Positions 26,198-35,841 of a DNA stretch of 64,000 bases are shown here, one piece after another. The position numbers were made by a program, and so were the translations under genes. This stretch comes from Streptomyces sp. NBC_00162. Its GTDB lineage: Bacteria > Actinomycetota > Actinomycetes > Streptomycetales > Streptomycetaceae. The stretch lies in contig NZ_CP102509.1 of the NCBI RefSeq assembly GCF_024611995.1, positions 7,564,001-7,628,000 of the forward strand, given 5' to 3'. Each line of letters opens with the position of its first letter. Within the stretch, counting starts at the first letter, position 1. The notes under the pieces are model-generated. The model was not told where the DNA came from, ran no database searches, and saw only the letters and a list, made by a program, of their open reading frames with translations.

Positions 26198-27196
26198 ATG
26201 ACTTCCGCACCCACCGTCCTGCCACCCGACACCACCACGGAGGGGCCGCGCGGTACGGCGGCCCGCGTGCGCCGCCCCGGCCGCCTGCGCCGCGGCGCCC
26301 TTCCCTACCTCCTGCTGTTGCCCGCCCTCCTCTTCGAACTGCTCATCCACCTCGTCCCGATGGTGATGGGCATCCTCATGAGCTTCCGCGAGCTCACCCA
26401 GTTCTTCATCCGGGACTGGTCCCGCGCCCCGTGGACGGGCTTCGACAACTACGAACTCGCCGTCGACGTCAACCGGCCGGTCGGCGAGGCCCTCCTCGGC
26501 TCGTTCCTCACCACCTGCCTGTTCACCCTGCTCTCCGTGGCCCTGTGCTGGCTGCTCGGCACCGCCGCTGCCGTGTTCATGCAGGAGACCTTCCGCGGCC
26601 GCGGCATCCTGCGGGCCCTGTTCCTCGTCCCGTACGCCCTGCCCGTCTACGCGGCCGTCATCACCTGGGCGTTCATGTTCCAGCGGGACAACGGCCTGGT
26701 GAACCACGTCATCCACGACCAGCTGGGCATCGGGGGCGCCGAGCACACCTTCTGGCTGCTCGGCGACAACAGCTTCTGGGCGCTGCTGACCGTGTCCGTG
26801 TGGAAGGGCTGGCCGTTCGCCTTCCTCATCGTGATGGCCGCCCTGCAGAACATCCCGAAGGATCTGTACGAGGCGGCCGCGCTGGACGGGGCCGGCATCT
26901 GGCAGCAGATCCGCCGGATCACCCTGCCCTCGGTCGGCGCGGTCAACCAGGTGCTGATCCTGGTGCTGTTCCTGTGGACCTTCAACGACTTCAACACGCC
27001 GTTCGTGCTGTTCGGCAAGTCGGCCCCCGAGGCCGCCGACCTGATCTCCATCCACATCTACCAGTCGAGCTTCGTCACCTGGAACTTCGGCACCGGATCG
27101 GCCATGTCCGTCCTCCTGCTGCTCTTCCTCCTGCTGGTCACCGCCGCATACCTCCTCGTCACCAGCCGAGGCCGGAAGGACGCCGATGCCCGCTAG
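26198..27196 (+). CDS. Sugar ABC transporter permease (MalF type)
   Basis: 332 residues with six membrane helices and the EAA loop LYEAAALDGAGIWQQIRRIT near residue 225, which docks to the ATPase. CUT1 family, first permease. No ATPase gene is in this operon; Streptomyces usually share MsiK for such systems. The stop overlaps the next permease by 11 bp. Confidence 0.93.
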   Translation: MTSAPTVLPPDTTTEGPRGTAARVRRPGRLRRGALPYLLLLPALLFELLIHLVPMVMGILMSFRELTQFFIRDWSRAPWTGFDNYELAVDVNRPVGEALLGSFLTTCLFTLLSVALCWLLGTAAAVFMQETFRGRGILRALFLVPYALPVYAAVITWAFMFQRDNGLVNHVIHDQLGIGGAEHTFWLLGDNSFWALLTVSVWKGWPFAFLIVMAALQNIPKDLYEAAALDGAGIWQQIRRITLPSVGAVNQVLILVLFLWTFNDFNTPFVLFGKSAPEAADLISIHIYQSSFVTWNFGTGSAMSVLLLLFLLLVTAAYLLVTSRGRKDADAR

Positions 27197-28049
27197 AACG
27201 CGCAGCCCGCTCGACCCGCCCCGCACCTTCAAGGTGATCCGGGCCGTCTTCCTGACCCTGCTCTCCGGCTTCGTGCTGCTGCCCGTCTACGTGATGGTCA
27301 CCAGCTCGCTCAAGCCGCTCAAGGACGTGGCGGGCCAGTTCCGGTGGATCCCCACCGGGCTCACCGTCCGGCCCTACGTCGACATCTGGCACACCGTCCC
27401 GCTCGCCAAGTACTTCGTGAACTCCCTGATAGTGGCCGGCGCCGCCACCGTCTGCTCCGTGGTCATCGCCGTCTTCGCCGCGTACGCCGTCAGCCGCTAC
27501 CGATTCCGCGGCAAGCGCCTGTTCACGGTGACCGTGCTGTCCACCCAGATGTTCCCCGGGATCCTGTTCCTCCTCCCGCTGTTCCTGATCTTCGTGAACA
27601 TCGGCAACAGCACCGGGGTCGCGCTCTACGGGTCCCGCGGCGGGCTCATCCTCACCTACCTCACCTTCTCCCTTCCCTTCTCCATCTGGATGCTCATCGG
27701 CTACTTCGACTCGGTGCCCCGCGACCTCGACGAGGCGGCCACCGTCGACGGCTGCGGCCCGCTCGGCGCGCTGTTCCGGGTCGTGATCCCGGCGGCCGTC
27801 CCCGGCATCGTCGCCGTCGCCGTGTACGCCTTCATGACCGCCTGGGGCGAGGTGCTCTTCGCCTCCGTCATGACGAACGACACCACCCGCACCCTCGCCG
27901 TCGGACTGCAGGGCTACTCCACGCAGAACGACGTGTACTGGAACCAGATCATGGCCGCCTCGCTCGTCGTCAGCATCCCCGTCGTCGCCGGATTCCTGCT
28001 GCTGCAGAAGTACCTGGTGGCCGGACTCACGGCAGGAGCCGTCAAATGA
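27186..28049 (+). CDS. Sugar ABC transporter permease (MalG type)
   Basis: 287 residues, six membrane helices, EAA loop [20 protein letters not shown] near residue 180. CUT1 family, second permease. Its start lies 11 bp inside the preceding gene and its TGA overlaps the ATG of the GH1 gene (ATGA), so the four genes are translationally linked. Confidence 0.93.
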   Translation: MPARTRSPLDPPRTFKVIRAVFLTLLSGFVLLPVYVMVTSSLKPLKDVAGQFRWIPTGLTVRPYVDIWHTVPLAKYFVNSLIVAGAATVCSVVIAVFAAYAVSRYRFRGKRLFTVTVLSTQMFPGILFLLPLFLIFVNIGNSTGVALYGSRGGLILTYLTFSLPFSIWMLIGYFDSVPRDLDEAATVDGCGPLGALFRVVIPAAVPGIVAVAVYAFMTAWGEVLFASVMTNDTTRTLAVGLQGYSTQNDVYWNQIMAASLVVSIPVVAGFLLLQKYLVAGLTAGAVK

Positions 28050-29452
28050 CCCTTTCCGAAAGCCTTCCCGTGACCGAAGCGCACGCCGTGGACCGCGCCG
28101 TCGACCGCACGGTCGACCTCGCCGCCCTGCCCGCCGACTTCGCCTGGGGCACCGCCACCTCCGCCTACCAGATCGAGGGCGCGGTCGACGAGGACGGACG
28201 CGCCCCCTCCATCTGGGACACCTTCAGCCGCGTCCCCGGCGCCGTCGACGGCGGCCACACCGGCGACACCGCCTGCGACCACTACCACCGCTGGCCGGAC
28301 GACATCGCCCTGATGAGGCAGCTCGGCACCAACGCCTACAGGCTCTCCGTCGCCTGGCCGCGGATCCTGCCCGGCGGCGACGGCCCCGTCAACACCAAGG
28401 GCCTCGACTTCTACGACCGGTTGACCGACGGACTGCTCGCGGCCGGCATCGAGCCCAACGTCACCCTCTACCACTGGGACCTGCCCCAGGCGCTCCAGGA
28501 CCGCGGCGGCTGGCCCGAGCGCGCCACCGCCGAGCACTTCGCCGCGTACGCCGGTCTCGTGGCCGAACGCCTCGGCGACCGCGTCACCCAGTGGGCCACC
28601 CTGAACGAGCCGCTGTGCTCGGCCTGGATCGGACACCTGGAGGGCCGGATGGCCCCCGGCTGGACCGACCTCACCGCCGCCGTCCGCGCCTCCTACCACC
28701 TGCTGCTCGGCCACGGCCTCGCTGCCCAGGCCGTCCGCGCCGCCCGCCCCGCCGCGCGCATCGGCATCGTCAACAACCTCTCCACCGTCGAGCCCGCCAC
28801 CGGCAGCGAGGCCGACCGGGCCGCCGCCCGGCGCATGGACGGCCACGTCAACCGCTGGTGGCTCGACCCCGTCCACGGCCGCGGCTTCCCCGCCGACATG
28901 CGCGAGGTCTACGGCGTCGACCTCCCCGAACGCCCCGGCGACCTCGCCACCATCGCCGCCCCCCTCGACTGGATCGGCCTCAACTACTACTTCCCGCAGG
29001 TGGTCACCGCCGACCCGGCCGGCCCCGCGCCCTTCGCCCGCCAGATCGACCGGCCCGGCGTCCCGCGCACCGGCATGGACTGGGAGGTCGACGCCGACGG
29101 CCTGGAAACGCTCATCATGCGCCTGCACGAGGAGTACGGGGACCGGCGCATCCACATCACCGAGAACGGCTCCTCGTACCCCGACACCGTCGCCCCCGAC
29201 GGCCGCGTCCACGACCCCGAACGGGCCGCCTACCTGACCTCCCACCTGGCCGCCTGCGCCCGCGCGGCCCGCCGCGGCGCACCGGTGGCCGGCTACTACG
29301 CCTGGTCGCTGCTGGACAACTTCGAATGGGCCTACGGCTACGACAAGCGCTTCGGCCTGGTCCACGTGGACTACGCCACCCAGCGCCGCACGGTGAAGAC
29401 GAGCGGCCGCCGCTACGCCGAGATCATCGCCGCGCACCGCTCCGCCCGCTGA
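28046..29452 (+). CDS. Glycoside hydrolase family 1 beta-glucosidase
   Basis: 468 residues, cytoplasmic. [15 protein letters not shown] opens the GH1 barrel; acid/base Glu188 is in TLNEP and nucleophile Glu373 in [20 protein letters not shown] and the [11 protein letters not shown]-terminal motif complete it. It splits imported beta-glucosides such as cellobiose into monosaccharides. ATG 28046 overlaps the permease stop as ATGA with GGAG upstream. Last gene of the operon; a hairpin follows. Confidence 0.95.
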   Translation: MTLSESLPVTEAHAVDRAVDRTVDLAALPADFAWGTATSAYQIEGAVDEDGRAPSIWDTFSRVPGAVDGGHTGDTACDHYHRWPDDIALMRQLGTNAYRLSVAWPRILPGGDGPVNTKGLDFYDRLTDGLLAAGIEPNVTLYHWDLPQALQDRGGWPERATAEHFAAYAGLVAERLGDRVTQWATLNEPLCSAWIGHLEGRMAPGWTDLTAAVRASYHLLLGHGLAAQAVRAARPAARIGIVNNLSTVEPATGSEADRAAARRMDGHVNRWWLDPVHGRGFPADMREVYGVDLPERPGDLATIAAPLDWIGLNYYFPQVVTADPAGPAPFARQIDRPGVPRTGMDWEVDADGLETLIMRLHEEYGDRRIHITENGSSYPDTVAPDGRVHDPERAAYLTSHLAACARAARRGAPVAGYYAWSLLDNFEWAYGYDKRFGLVHVDYATQRRTVKTSGRRYAEIIAAHRSAR

Positions 29453-29478
29453 CACCCCGCCGCCGACGGTTCGCCGCC

Positions 29479-29511
29479 CCGCGCCCGCCCTGCTTCTCGG
29501 GCCGGGCGCGG
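29479..29511 (+). terminator. Terminator hairpin after the sugar operon
   Basis: CCGCGCCCG at 29479-29487 pairs with CGGGCGCGG at 29503-29511, extended inward by CCC/GGG across one bulge, 27 nt after the GH1 stop. Confidence 0.65.
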
Positions 29512-29568
29512 CGTGCGTGGTGGGATGGCTCCGGGGCGGGTCCAGCAGCTCACGGAGAGGTCGGGTAC

Positions 29569-30504
29569 ATGCCGCAGGACAACACCATGCGAGGGATGGC
29601 GTACGAGACGTACGGAGGAACGGAGGTGCTCAGGGACACCCGGCTCCCGGTGCCGAAGTTCGGCCCGGGCGAGGTCCTCGTACGGGTGAAGTACGCCTCG
29701 GTCAATCCGGTCGACTGGAAGATCATGGCGGGCGGGCTCGACGCTCTTATGGACGTCGTGTACCCCGTGGTGCCCTGTTGGGACGTCTCCGGCACCGTCG
29801 AGAAGGTCGGCATCGACACCCCCGAATTCGCCGAGGGCGACGAGGTCATGGCCTACGCCCGCAAGGACTACGTGCACGGCGGGACCTGCGCCGAGTTCGT
29901 CACCGTGCCCGTACGGGCCCTCGCGCGCAAGCCCGCCTCCCTCGGCTGGGCCGAGGCCGCCGGGCTCCCGCTGGCCGGGCTCACCGCCTACCAGGTGCTG
30001 ACCCGGCTCGGCACCGGCAAGGACGACACCGTCCTCATCCACGGAGCCGCGGGCGGCGTCGGCTCCTTCGGCGTGCAGATCGCCCGCGCCCTGGGAGCCC
30101 GGGTCATCGGCACCGCCTCCCCGCGCAACCACGACCGCGTACGGGAACTCGGCGCCGAGCCCGTCGCGTACGGGGACGGGCTCGCCGAGCGGGTCCTCGC
30201 CCTCGTCCCCGACGGTGCGACCGTCGTCGCGGACTTCGTCGGCGGCGTCCTCGACGTCACCCGCAGGGTGCTGCACGACGACGGCCGGCACGCCTCCATC
30301 GCCGACCCCACGGTGACCGGCTCGGGCGGCGAGTGGATGTGGGTGCGCCCGGTCGGCAGCGACCTGGCCGCGCTGGGACAGCTCACCGAGAGCGGGCAGC
30401 TCACGGTGCCCGTCGCACGCACCTTCCCGCTGGGCGAGCTGGCGGCGGCCTTCGAGCTCAGCCAGGGCGGACACACTGCGGGCAAGATCGTCATCGAGGT
30501 CTGA
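29569..30504 (+). CDS. MDR-family NADP-dependent oxidoreductase (quinone reductase-like)
   Basis: 311 residues of the zinc-free medium-chain dehydrogenase group: MRGMAYETYGGTEVL, VKYASVNPVDWKIM, the NADP motif HGAAGGVGSFGVQIA and the closing GHTAGKIVIEV. It should reduce quinones or activated alkenes. GGAGAGG lies upstream of ATG 29569; ATG 29587 is an alternative. It is separated from the GH1 gene by a terminator, so it has its own promoter. Confidence 0.9.
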   Translation: MPQDNTMRGMAYETYGGTEVLRDTRLPVPKFGPGEVLVRVKYASVNPVDWKIMAGGLDALMDVVYPVVPCWDVSGTVEKVGIDTPEFAEGDEVMAYARKDYVHGGTCAEFVTVPVRALARKPASLGWAEAAGLPLAGLTAYQVLTRLGTGKDDTVLIHGAAGGVGSFGVQIARALGARVIGTASPRNHDRVRELGAEPVAYGDGLAERVLALVPDGATVVADFVGGVLDVTRRVLHDDGRHASIADPTVTGSGGEWMWVRPVGSDLAALGQLTESGQLTVPVARTFPLGELAAAFELSQGGHTAGKIVIEV

Positions 30505-30528
30505 GCACCCCGCTCCGGACCCGCGCGA

Positions 30529-30567
30529 CCGGGCGGCTGCGTGAGCGCGTGACCGCGCGCCGCCCGG
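30529..30567 (+). terminator. Inverted repeat after the oxidoreductase gene
   Basis: CCGGGCGGC at 30529-30537 pairs with GCCGCCCGG at 30559-30567; the 21-nt loop can pair further. It lies 25 nt after the stop. Confidence 0.5.
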
Positions 30568-30609
30568 CGGGGAGAAGGGCGGCGCGCGGAGTACACGGAG
30601 CCGCGCCGG

Positions 30610-31056
30610 TCAGGCGTAGACGCCGAAGTGGAACAGGGAGTAGCCGTAGCCGGTACCGCGCTGGGTCAGGTCCAGCCGGACGTAGCGGCCCGACGCGGAG
30701 ACGTCGAAGTCGTCGATCCCGCCGTCACCGGACGACGTGGCGTACGCCGTCCGCCAGTTCCGGCCGTCGTCCGAGACCTGGAGGGAGTACGCCTTCCCGT
30801 ACGCGCTCTGCCACACCAGCTGGGCTGTACGGTCCGTCCCAGTAACCGGTGGACTGCATAAGGATGTTGAGCTGGGTCCTGGCCGGGTGGTTCGCCGGGA
30901 ACTCGGCGCTCTGGAAGGTCGCCGCGCTCCCAGCCCTCGGCCCAGCCCCGGTGGCCACGGAACTCGGCCGCCGTCTGGGTCGGGCTGCCGACGACGAAGC
31001 GCACGCCCTGGGGGGAAGGGGTGCACGCTCTTGTCGTCGGTGACACCGGTCTTGTA
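30610..31056 (-). pseudogene. 3' remnant of a DUF1996 protein joined to a CBM32 fragment
   Basis: Reading leftwards, three frames are needed in turn: TGVTDDKSVHPFP, then VRFVVGSPTQTAAEFRGHRG, then FPANHPARTQLNIL ending TGYWDG, all matching the middle-to-late part of DUF1996 proteins, and finally a discoidin (F5/8 type C, CBM32) half beginning TAQLVWQSAYGKAYSLQVSD and ending YGYSLFHFGVYA. The CBM32 half resembles that of the neighbour at 33385-35541. The usual DUF1996 C-terminus after the Trp-Asp-Gly is missing, so a deletion has joined the two parts. With the IS element next to it, this gene is broken by insertion, frameshifts and deletion. Confidence 0.75.
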
Positions 31057-31094
31057 TTGGAGTGCTCTTCCGCATGAATGCGAGAGATTCAGGC
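31057..31094 (-). ncRNA. Putative omega-RNA (reRNA) scaffold hairpin at the tnpB-side end
   Basis: Between the tnpB stop and the element end, CTCT-TC-CGCAT and ATGCG-AGAG (31065-31075 with 31078-31086) form an imperfect hairpin. In TnpB systems the guide RNA comes from this end and overlaps the tnpB 3' part; the guide would read into flanking DNA below 31057. Confidence 0.45.
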
Positions 31095-32375
31095 CTACCT
31101 TGCGGTGGCGGGTTTGACGCGACGGGCGCGCCTGGCGACTGCCCTCCCGGCAGCCGGGATGAGCGCGAGGCCCATCTGGTACAGGTGCAAGACGTTCCGG
31201 GACGCGTTGTGGTCGGCGTTGCCCGACCATCCGCAGTCGGGGTTCTTGCACACGAACGTGGCCTGGTTCTCGCGGCTGCCCGGCGTGATGAAGCCGCAGG
31301 CTGAACAGCGCCGTGACGTGTGGGGTGCGGGGACTTTGACGAGGGTGCCGCCCTGGCGGGCGGTCTTGTACGTCAGCATCGTTACGGTCCGGCCCCAGGC
31401 CTCGCCGCTGATGGAGCGGTTGAGGCCGGACTTCTGGGCGACGTTCTTCCCCGGCTCCCGGGCGGTGCCTCTGGCGGACTTGACCATGTTCGTGATGTGG
31501 AGTGCTTCAACCACCACGGTGCCGTACTTCTTGGCGATGTCGATGGTGGTCTGATGCTGCCAGTCGATGGCCCTGCGCTTGGCTTTCGCACGGAGTCCTG
31601 CGATCTGGTCATACGTGGTCCGCAGCCGCCCGGAGGTACGTTCCCCGCGCTTCCGGGCGATCTCGCGTTGTGCGGCGCGCTGCTCCAGCCGGAGGAGTCT
31701 GGCCTTCTCCTTGGCGGTCAACCACTCGTCGTGCCCGTAGGTGGTGCCGTCGGAAAGGGCCAGGGGCACGGTGATACCGACGTCGATACCGATCTCCGGG
31801 CCGGTGTGCGGCTCGGGCTTGCGCTCAAAGGTCTGGACGCGGAAGGCGATGTGCCAGCCGAGGGCGTCCCTGACCAGACGGGCCCCAGTGATCCGGTTGT
31901 CGCTGTTGGCGCGCTTGCCCACGGGCAGGTCCTTGGTCCACCGGAAGCGGACACGTCCGACCTTGGGGATGTTGACCACGCCCCAGCGGCGGTGCACTCG
32001 GGTGATGTTCAGGTCCCGGCCCTGCGGGATGTCCACCGACATCACCGACCTGAACCGGCCCTTGAAGTTCGGAGCATCCGCACGTCCGTCCCAGCAGTTC
32101 TTCCACGCTTGGAAGTACGTCTTCAAAACCGCCTGCGCGGCCTGCGCGGGAAGAACAGCGAGGAAGTCGATGTCCTTGCGGGCCTGGCGTATCGCGGCGT
32201 CCGCGTTCGCCAGAGTCCGTTCATCCTTCGGCATCATCCGCCACCACGCGTGAAGGAGGTTCCACATGGTTCGGGCGGCGTGCGCCTGGTCATCGGTCTT
32301 CCGTGAGAGCGCAGGGTCAAGCGCCAGCCGGGCGCGATGCCCGAACTGCCGCTTGGACAAGGTCCCTTGACTCAC
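31095..32375 (-). CDS. tnpB: TnpB, RNA-guided endonuclease of an IS605-type element
   Basis: 426 residues from GTG 32375. The RuvC-like catalytic acids are all present: Asp198 in IGIDVGI, Glu290 in VVVEAL and Asp388 in NADHNASRNV. A zinc finger with Cys357, 360, 376 and 381 lies between the last two. The N-terminal bundle begins SKRQFGHRARL. TnpB proteins cut DNA guided by an RNA from the element end and so help keep the element in the genome. The coding sequence is intact although the companion tnpA is decayed. Start codon choice is tentative because no clear ribosome site is seen. Confidence 0.85.
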   Translation of the reverse strand: MSQGTLSKRQFGHRARLALDPALSRKTDDQAHAARTMWNLLHAWWRMMPKDERTLANADAAIRQARKDIDFLAVLPAQAAQAVLKTYFQAWKNCWDGRADAPNFKGRFRSVMSVDIPQGRDLNITRVHRRWGVVNIPKVGRVRFRWTKDLPVGKRANSDNRITGARLVRDALGWHIAFRVQTFERKPEPHTGPEIGIDVGITVPLALSDGTTYGHDEWLTAKEKARLLRLEQRAAQREIARKRGERTSGRLRTTYDQIAGLRAKAKRRAIDWQHQTTIDIAKKYGTVVVEALHITNMVKSARGTAREPGKNVAQKSGLNRSISGEAWGRTVTMLTYKTARQGGTLVKVPAPHTSRRCSACGFITPGSRENQATFVCKNPDCGWSGNADHNASRNVLHLYQMGLALIPAAGRAVARRARRVKPATAR

Positions 32376-32395
32376 AACCGCAAGAGTATCCGCGC

Positions 32396-32785
32396 ATGTC
32401 GCGCACTGAAGGCTTGATCCGGATATACACACCATTCATCACTTCGTCCACAACCTCCATGCCCACGTGGCTTTCGTCACCGCGTGCCAGCCCAGAGCGT
32501 TCGCGGACCGGGATGCTTTGGGGATCACGCACGAGGTGTGCGCTGACTTCGAGGCTCAGCTGAAGCAGTTCAACGGCGAGGAGGATCACGTGCACCACCC
32601 ACCGAAGGAGCAGCTCTCCAAGCTGGTCAACAGGCTCAAGGGCGTATCCGCCCGGCCTCTGCGCAAGAAGTACGACACCCACGTACACGCCGGTATCTGT
32701 GCGGCGGCCACTTCTCGTCCGGTTCCTACTTCGCCGAAAGCTGCGCAGGTGCACCGCTGGCAGTCGTCCGCCAGTACATCGAGTA
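32396..32785 (+). pseudogene. tnpA: Degenerate IS200-type Y1 transposase (tnpA)
   Basis: Family sequence is readable but broken. HHFVHNLHAHVAFVT, then VCADFEAQLKQFNGEEDHVH (the HUH region, here HVH), LSKLVNRLKGVSARPLRKKY, and after a frameshift SSGSYFAES with APLAVVRQYIE. An in-frame TGA precedes the conserved start, the stretch that should hold the catalytic Tyr region is garbled (THVHAGICAAA), and the 3' end stops at the element edge. The protein cannot be functional, so the element is unlikely to move unaided. Confidence 0.75.
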
Positions 32786-33235
32786 CCCGGAGAGGTCGCC
32801 GGGAGCGTTGCAGACCGTCCCGCCGGCGCTGAGCGAGGCGGTGGTGCTGAAGGCGTCGGTCGTGGTGTTGCCCAGGAAGGTGTGGTTGTGCGAGGCGCCG
32901 GGCCGGCCGGGGAAGACGAGCGGGTCGTCCGGGGCGGTGCGGCTGACCGCGCAGTTGGCCTGGAACTCGTGGAAGTAGCGGTCCGGGGGGTTCTCCCAGG
33001 ACGGAGTGACCCCTGTGACCGGAGGGACGGCCGGGATGTAGCCGTCCCCGTCCGGATCGTCTCCGGTCGCCAGGGGGGCGGCGTTGGTGTGACCCGAGTG
33101 ACCCGCGCGTACGGCGGATCCGCTGTCGGGGGAGGCCTGAGCCGTCAGCGCGAGGCCGCTGAGTCCGGCGGCCGCGGTCACGGCGAAGGCCGCCGAGACC
33201 AGGAGGGCGGACAGGGTCCGCGGTCGGAGTTTCAC
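32786..33235 (-). pseudogene. 5' part of a secreted DUF1996 protein gene, interrupted by the IS element
   Basis: GTG 33235 with GGAG upstream starts a signal peptide (MKLRPRTLSALLVSAAFAV, cleavage after AQA near residue 34). The mature part shows DUF1996 marks: FHEFQANCAVSRTAPDDPL, VFPGRPGASHNHTFLGN and a Cys before GDLSGY, where family members continue with Trp. Here the frame runs into antisense tnpA sequence for 20 residues and stops at 32726. A GAGAGCGCTCTC operator lies upstream. DUF1996 proteins are secreted and probably act on or bind polysaccharide. Confidence 0.8.
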
Positions 33236-33272
33236 TTCTGCTCCTCCGGTGGATGGGGGCTCGCCCGGTTGG

Positions 33273-33284
33273 GAGAGCGCTCTC
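33273..33284. promoter_or_regulatory. LacI-type operator upstream of the DUF1996 gene
   Basis: GAGAGCGCTCTC, identical to the 12-bp core of the palindrome in front of the GH3 gene, lies 38 bp before the DUF1996 start codon. No other copy was noticed elsewhere in the window. Confidence 0.65.
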
Positions 33285-33384
33285 TCGCTCGGCCCGGAAA
33301 ACGCGGGACGGCCGCCGGGCCGCCCCGCGTCCTCCGGGGGCCAAGGGTGGATCAGGGATGGATCAGGGGTGTGTCAGGGGTGTG

Positions 33385-35541
<2,157 letters not shown>

Positions 35542-35620
35542 GCGGGGTGCTCCTGACGTCATGGATCCGGGGGATCGAAGCGTGAGTGAACTGCCCGCCG
35601 ACTGGGCCGTCAAGGGTTCC

Positions 35621-35641
35621 GGCGTTCATGAACTGAACGCC
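35621..35641. promoter_or_regulatory. Inverted repeat upstream of the CBM32/beta-helix gene
   Basis: GGCGTTCA and TGAACGCC (8-bp perfect arms) flank TGAAC, about 80 bp before the start codon at 35541. Position and size fit an operator for the secreted protein gene. Confidence 0.45.
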
Positions 35642-35745
35642 AAATGCCATGTCAATTGCCCATCAGGCCTGTGAACTTGGAGTTTCTTCAATCCTTGTGA
35701 AAAGTGTTGACGAAAAAACTTCGCAGGGCTGTACTGATGCTCTGA

Positions 35746-35784
35746 CCGCTCCGTCCCGCCTGCCCGCTGGGCGGTACGGAGCGG
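35746..35784 (-). terminator. Hairpin downstream of the RNA-repair operon
   Basis: CCGCTCCGT at 35746-35754 pairs with ACGGAGCGG at 35776-35784, with GC-rich pairing inside. It starts 58 nt beyond the operon's TAA. Confidence 0.6.
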
Positions 35785-35841
35785 CCGGGCCCGGCTTCAG
35801 GAAGTGGCCCCGGCTCGGGGCCGGTTGCCGCCTTGTGTTCG

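Larger units (their letters stand above)
31057..32785. mobile_element. IS200/IS605-family element, tnpB intact, tnpA decayed
   Basis: The element lies between the two halves of the DUF1996 gene. It has divergent genes: tnpB leftwards and a degenerate Y1 tnpA rightwards. The tnpB-side end shows the typical sequence GAATCTCTCGCATTCATGCG on the minus strand followed by AAGAGCACTCCAA, with a subterminal hairpin. At the other end host sequence resumes near 32786, directly after the last conserved tnpA residues, so the normal left-end hairpin seems lost. Boundaries are estimated to within a few bases at the right and about ten at the left. Confidence 0.75.
35542..35841. other. Intergenic region between beta-helix gene and RNA-repair operon
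   Basis: 300 bases without a gene. It contains the inverted repeat at 35621-35641, a markedly AT-richer stretch at 35650-35735 that probably carries the promoter of the beta-helix gene, and the terminator hairpin of the RNA-repair operon at 35746-35784. Confidence 0.6.

Noticed and set aside
32467..32832. Apparent 121-residue gene on the plus strand
   Set aside because: It is one open piece of the frameshifted tnpA; the family sequence continues in another frame at both ends.
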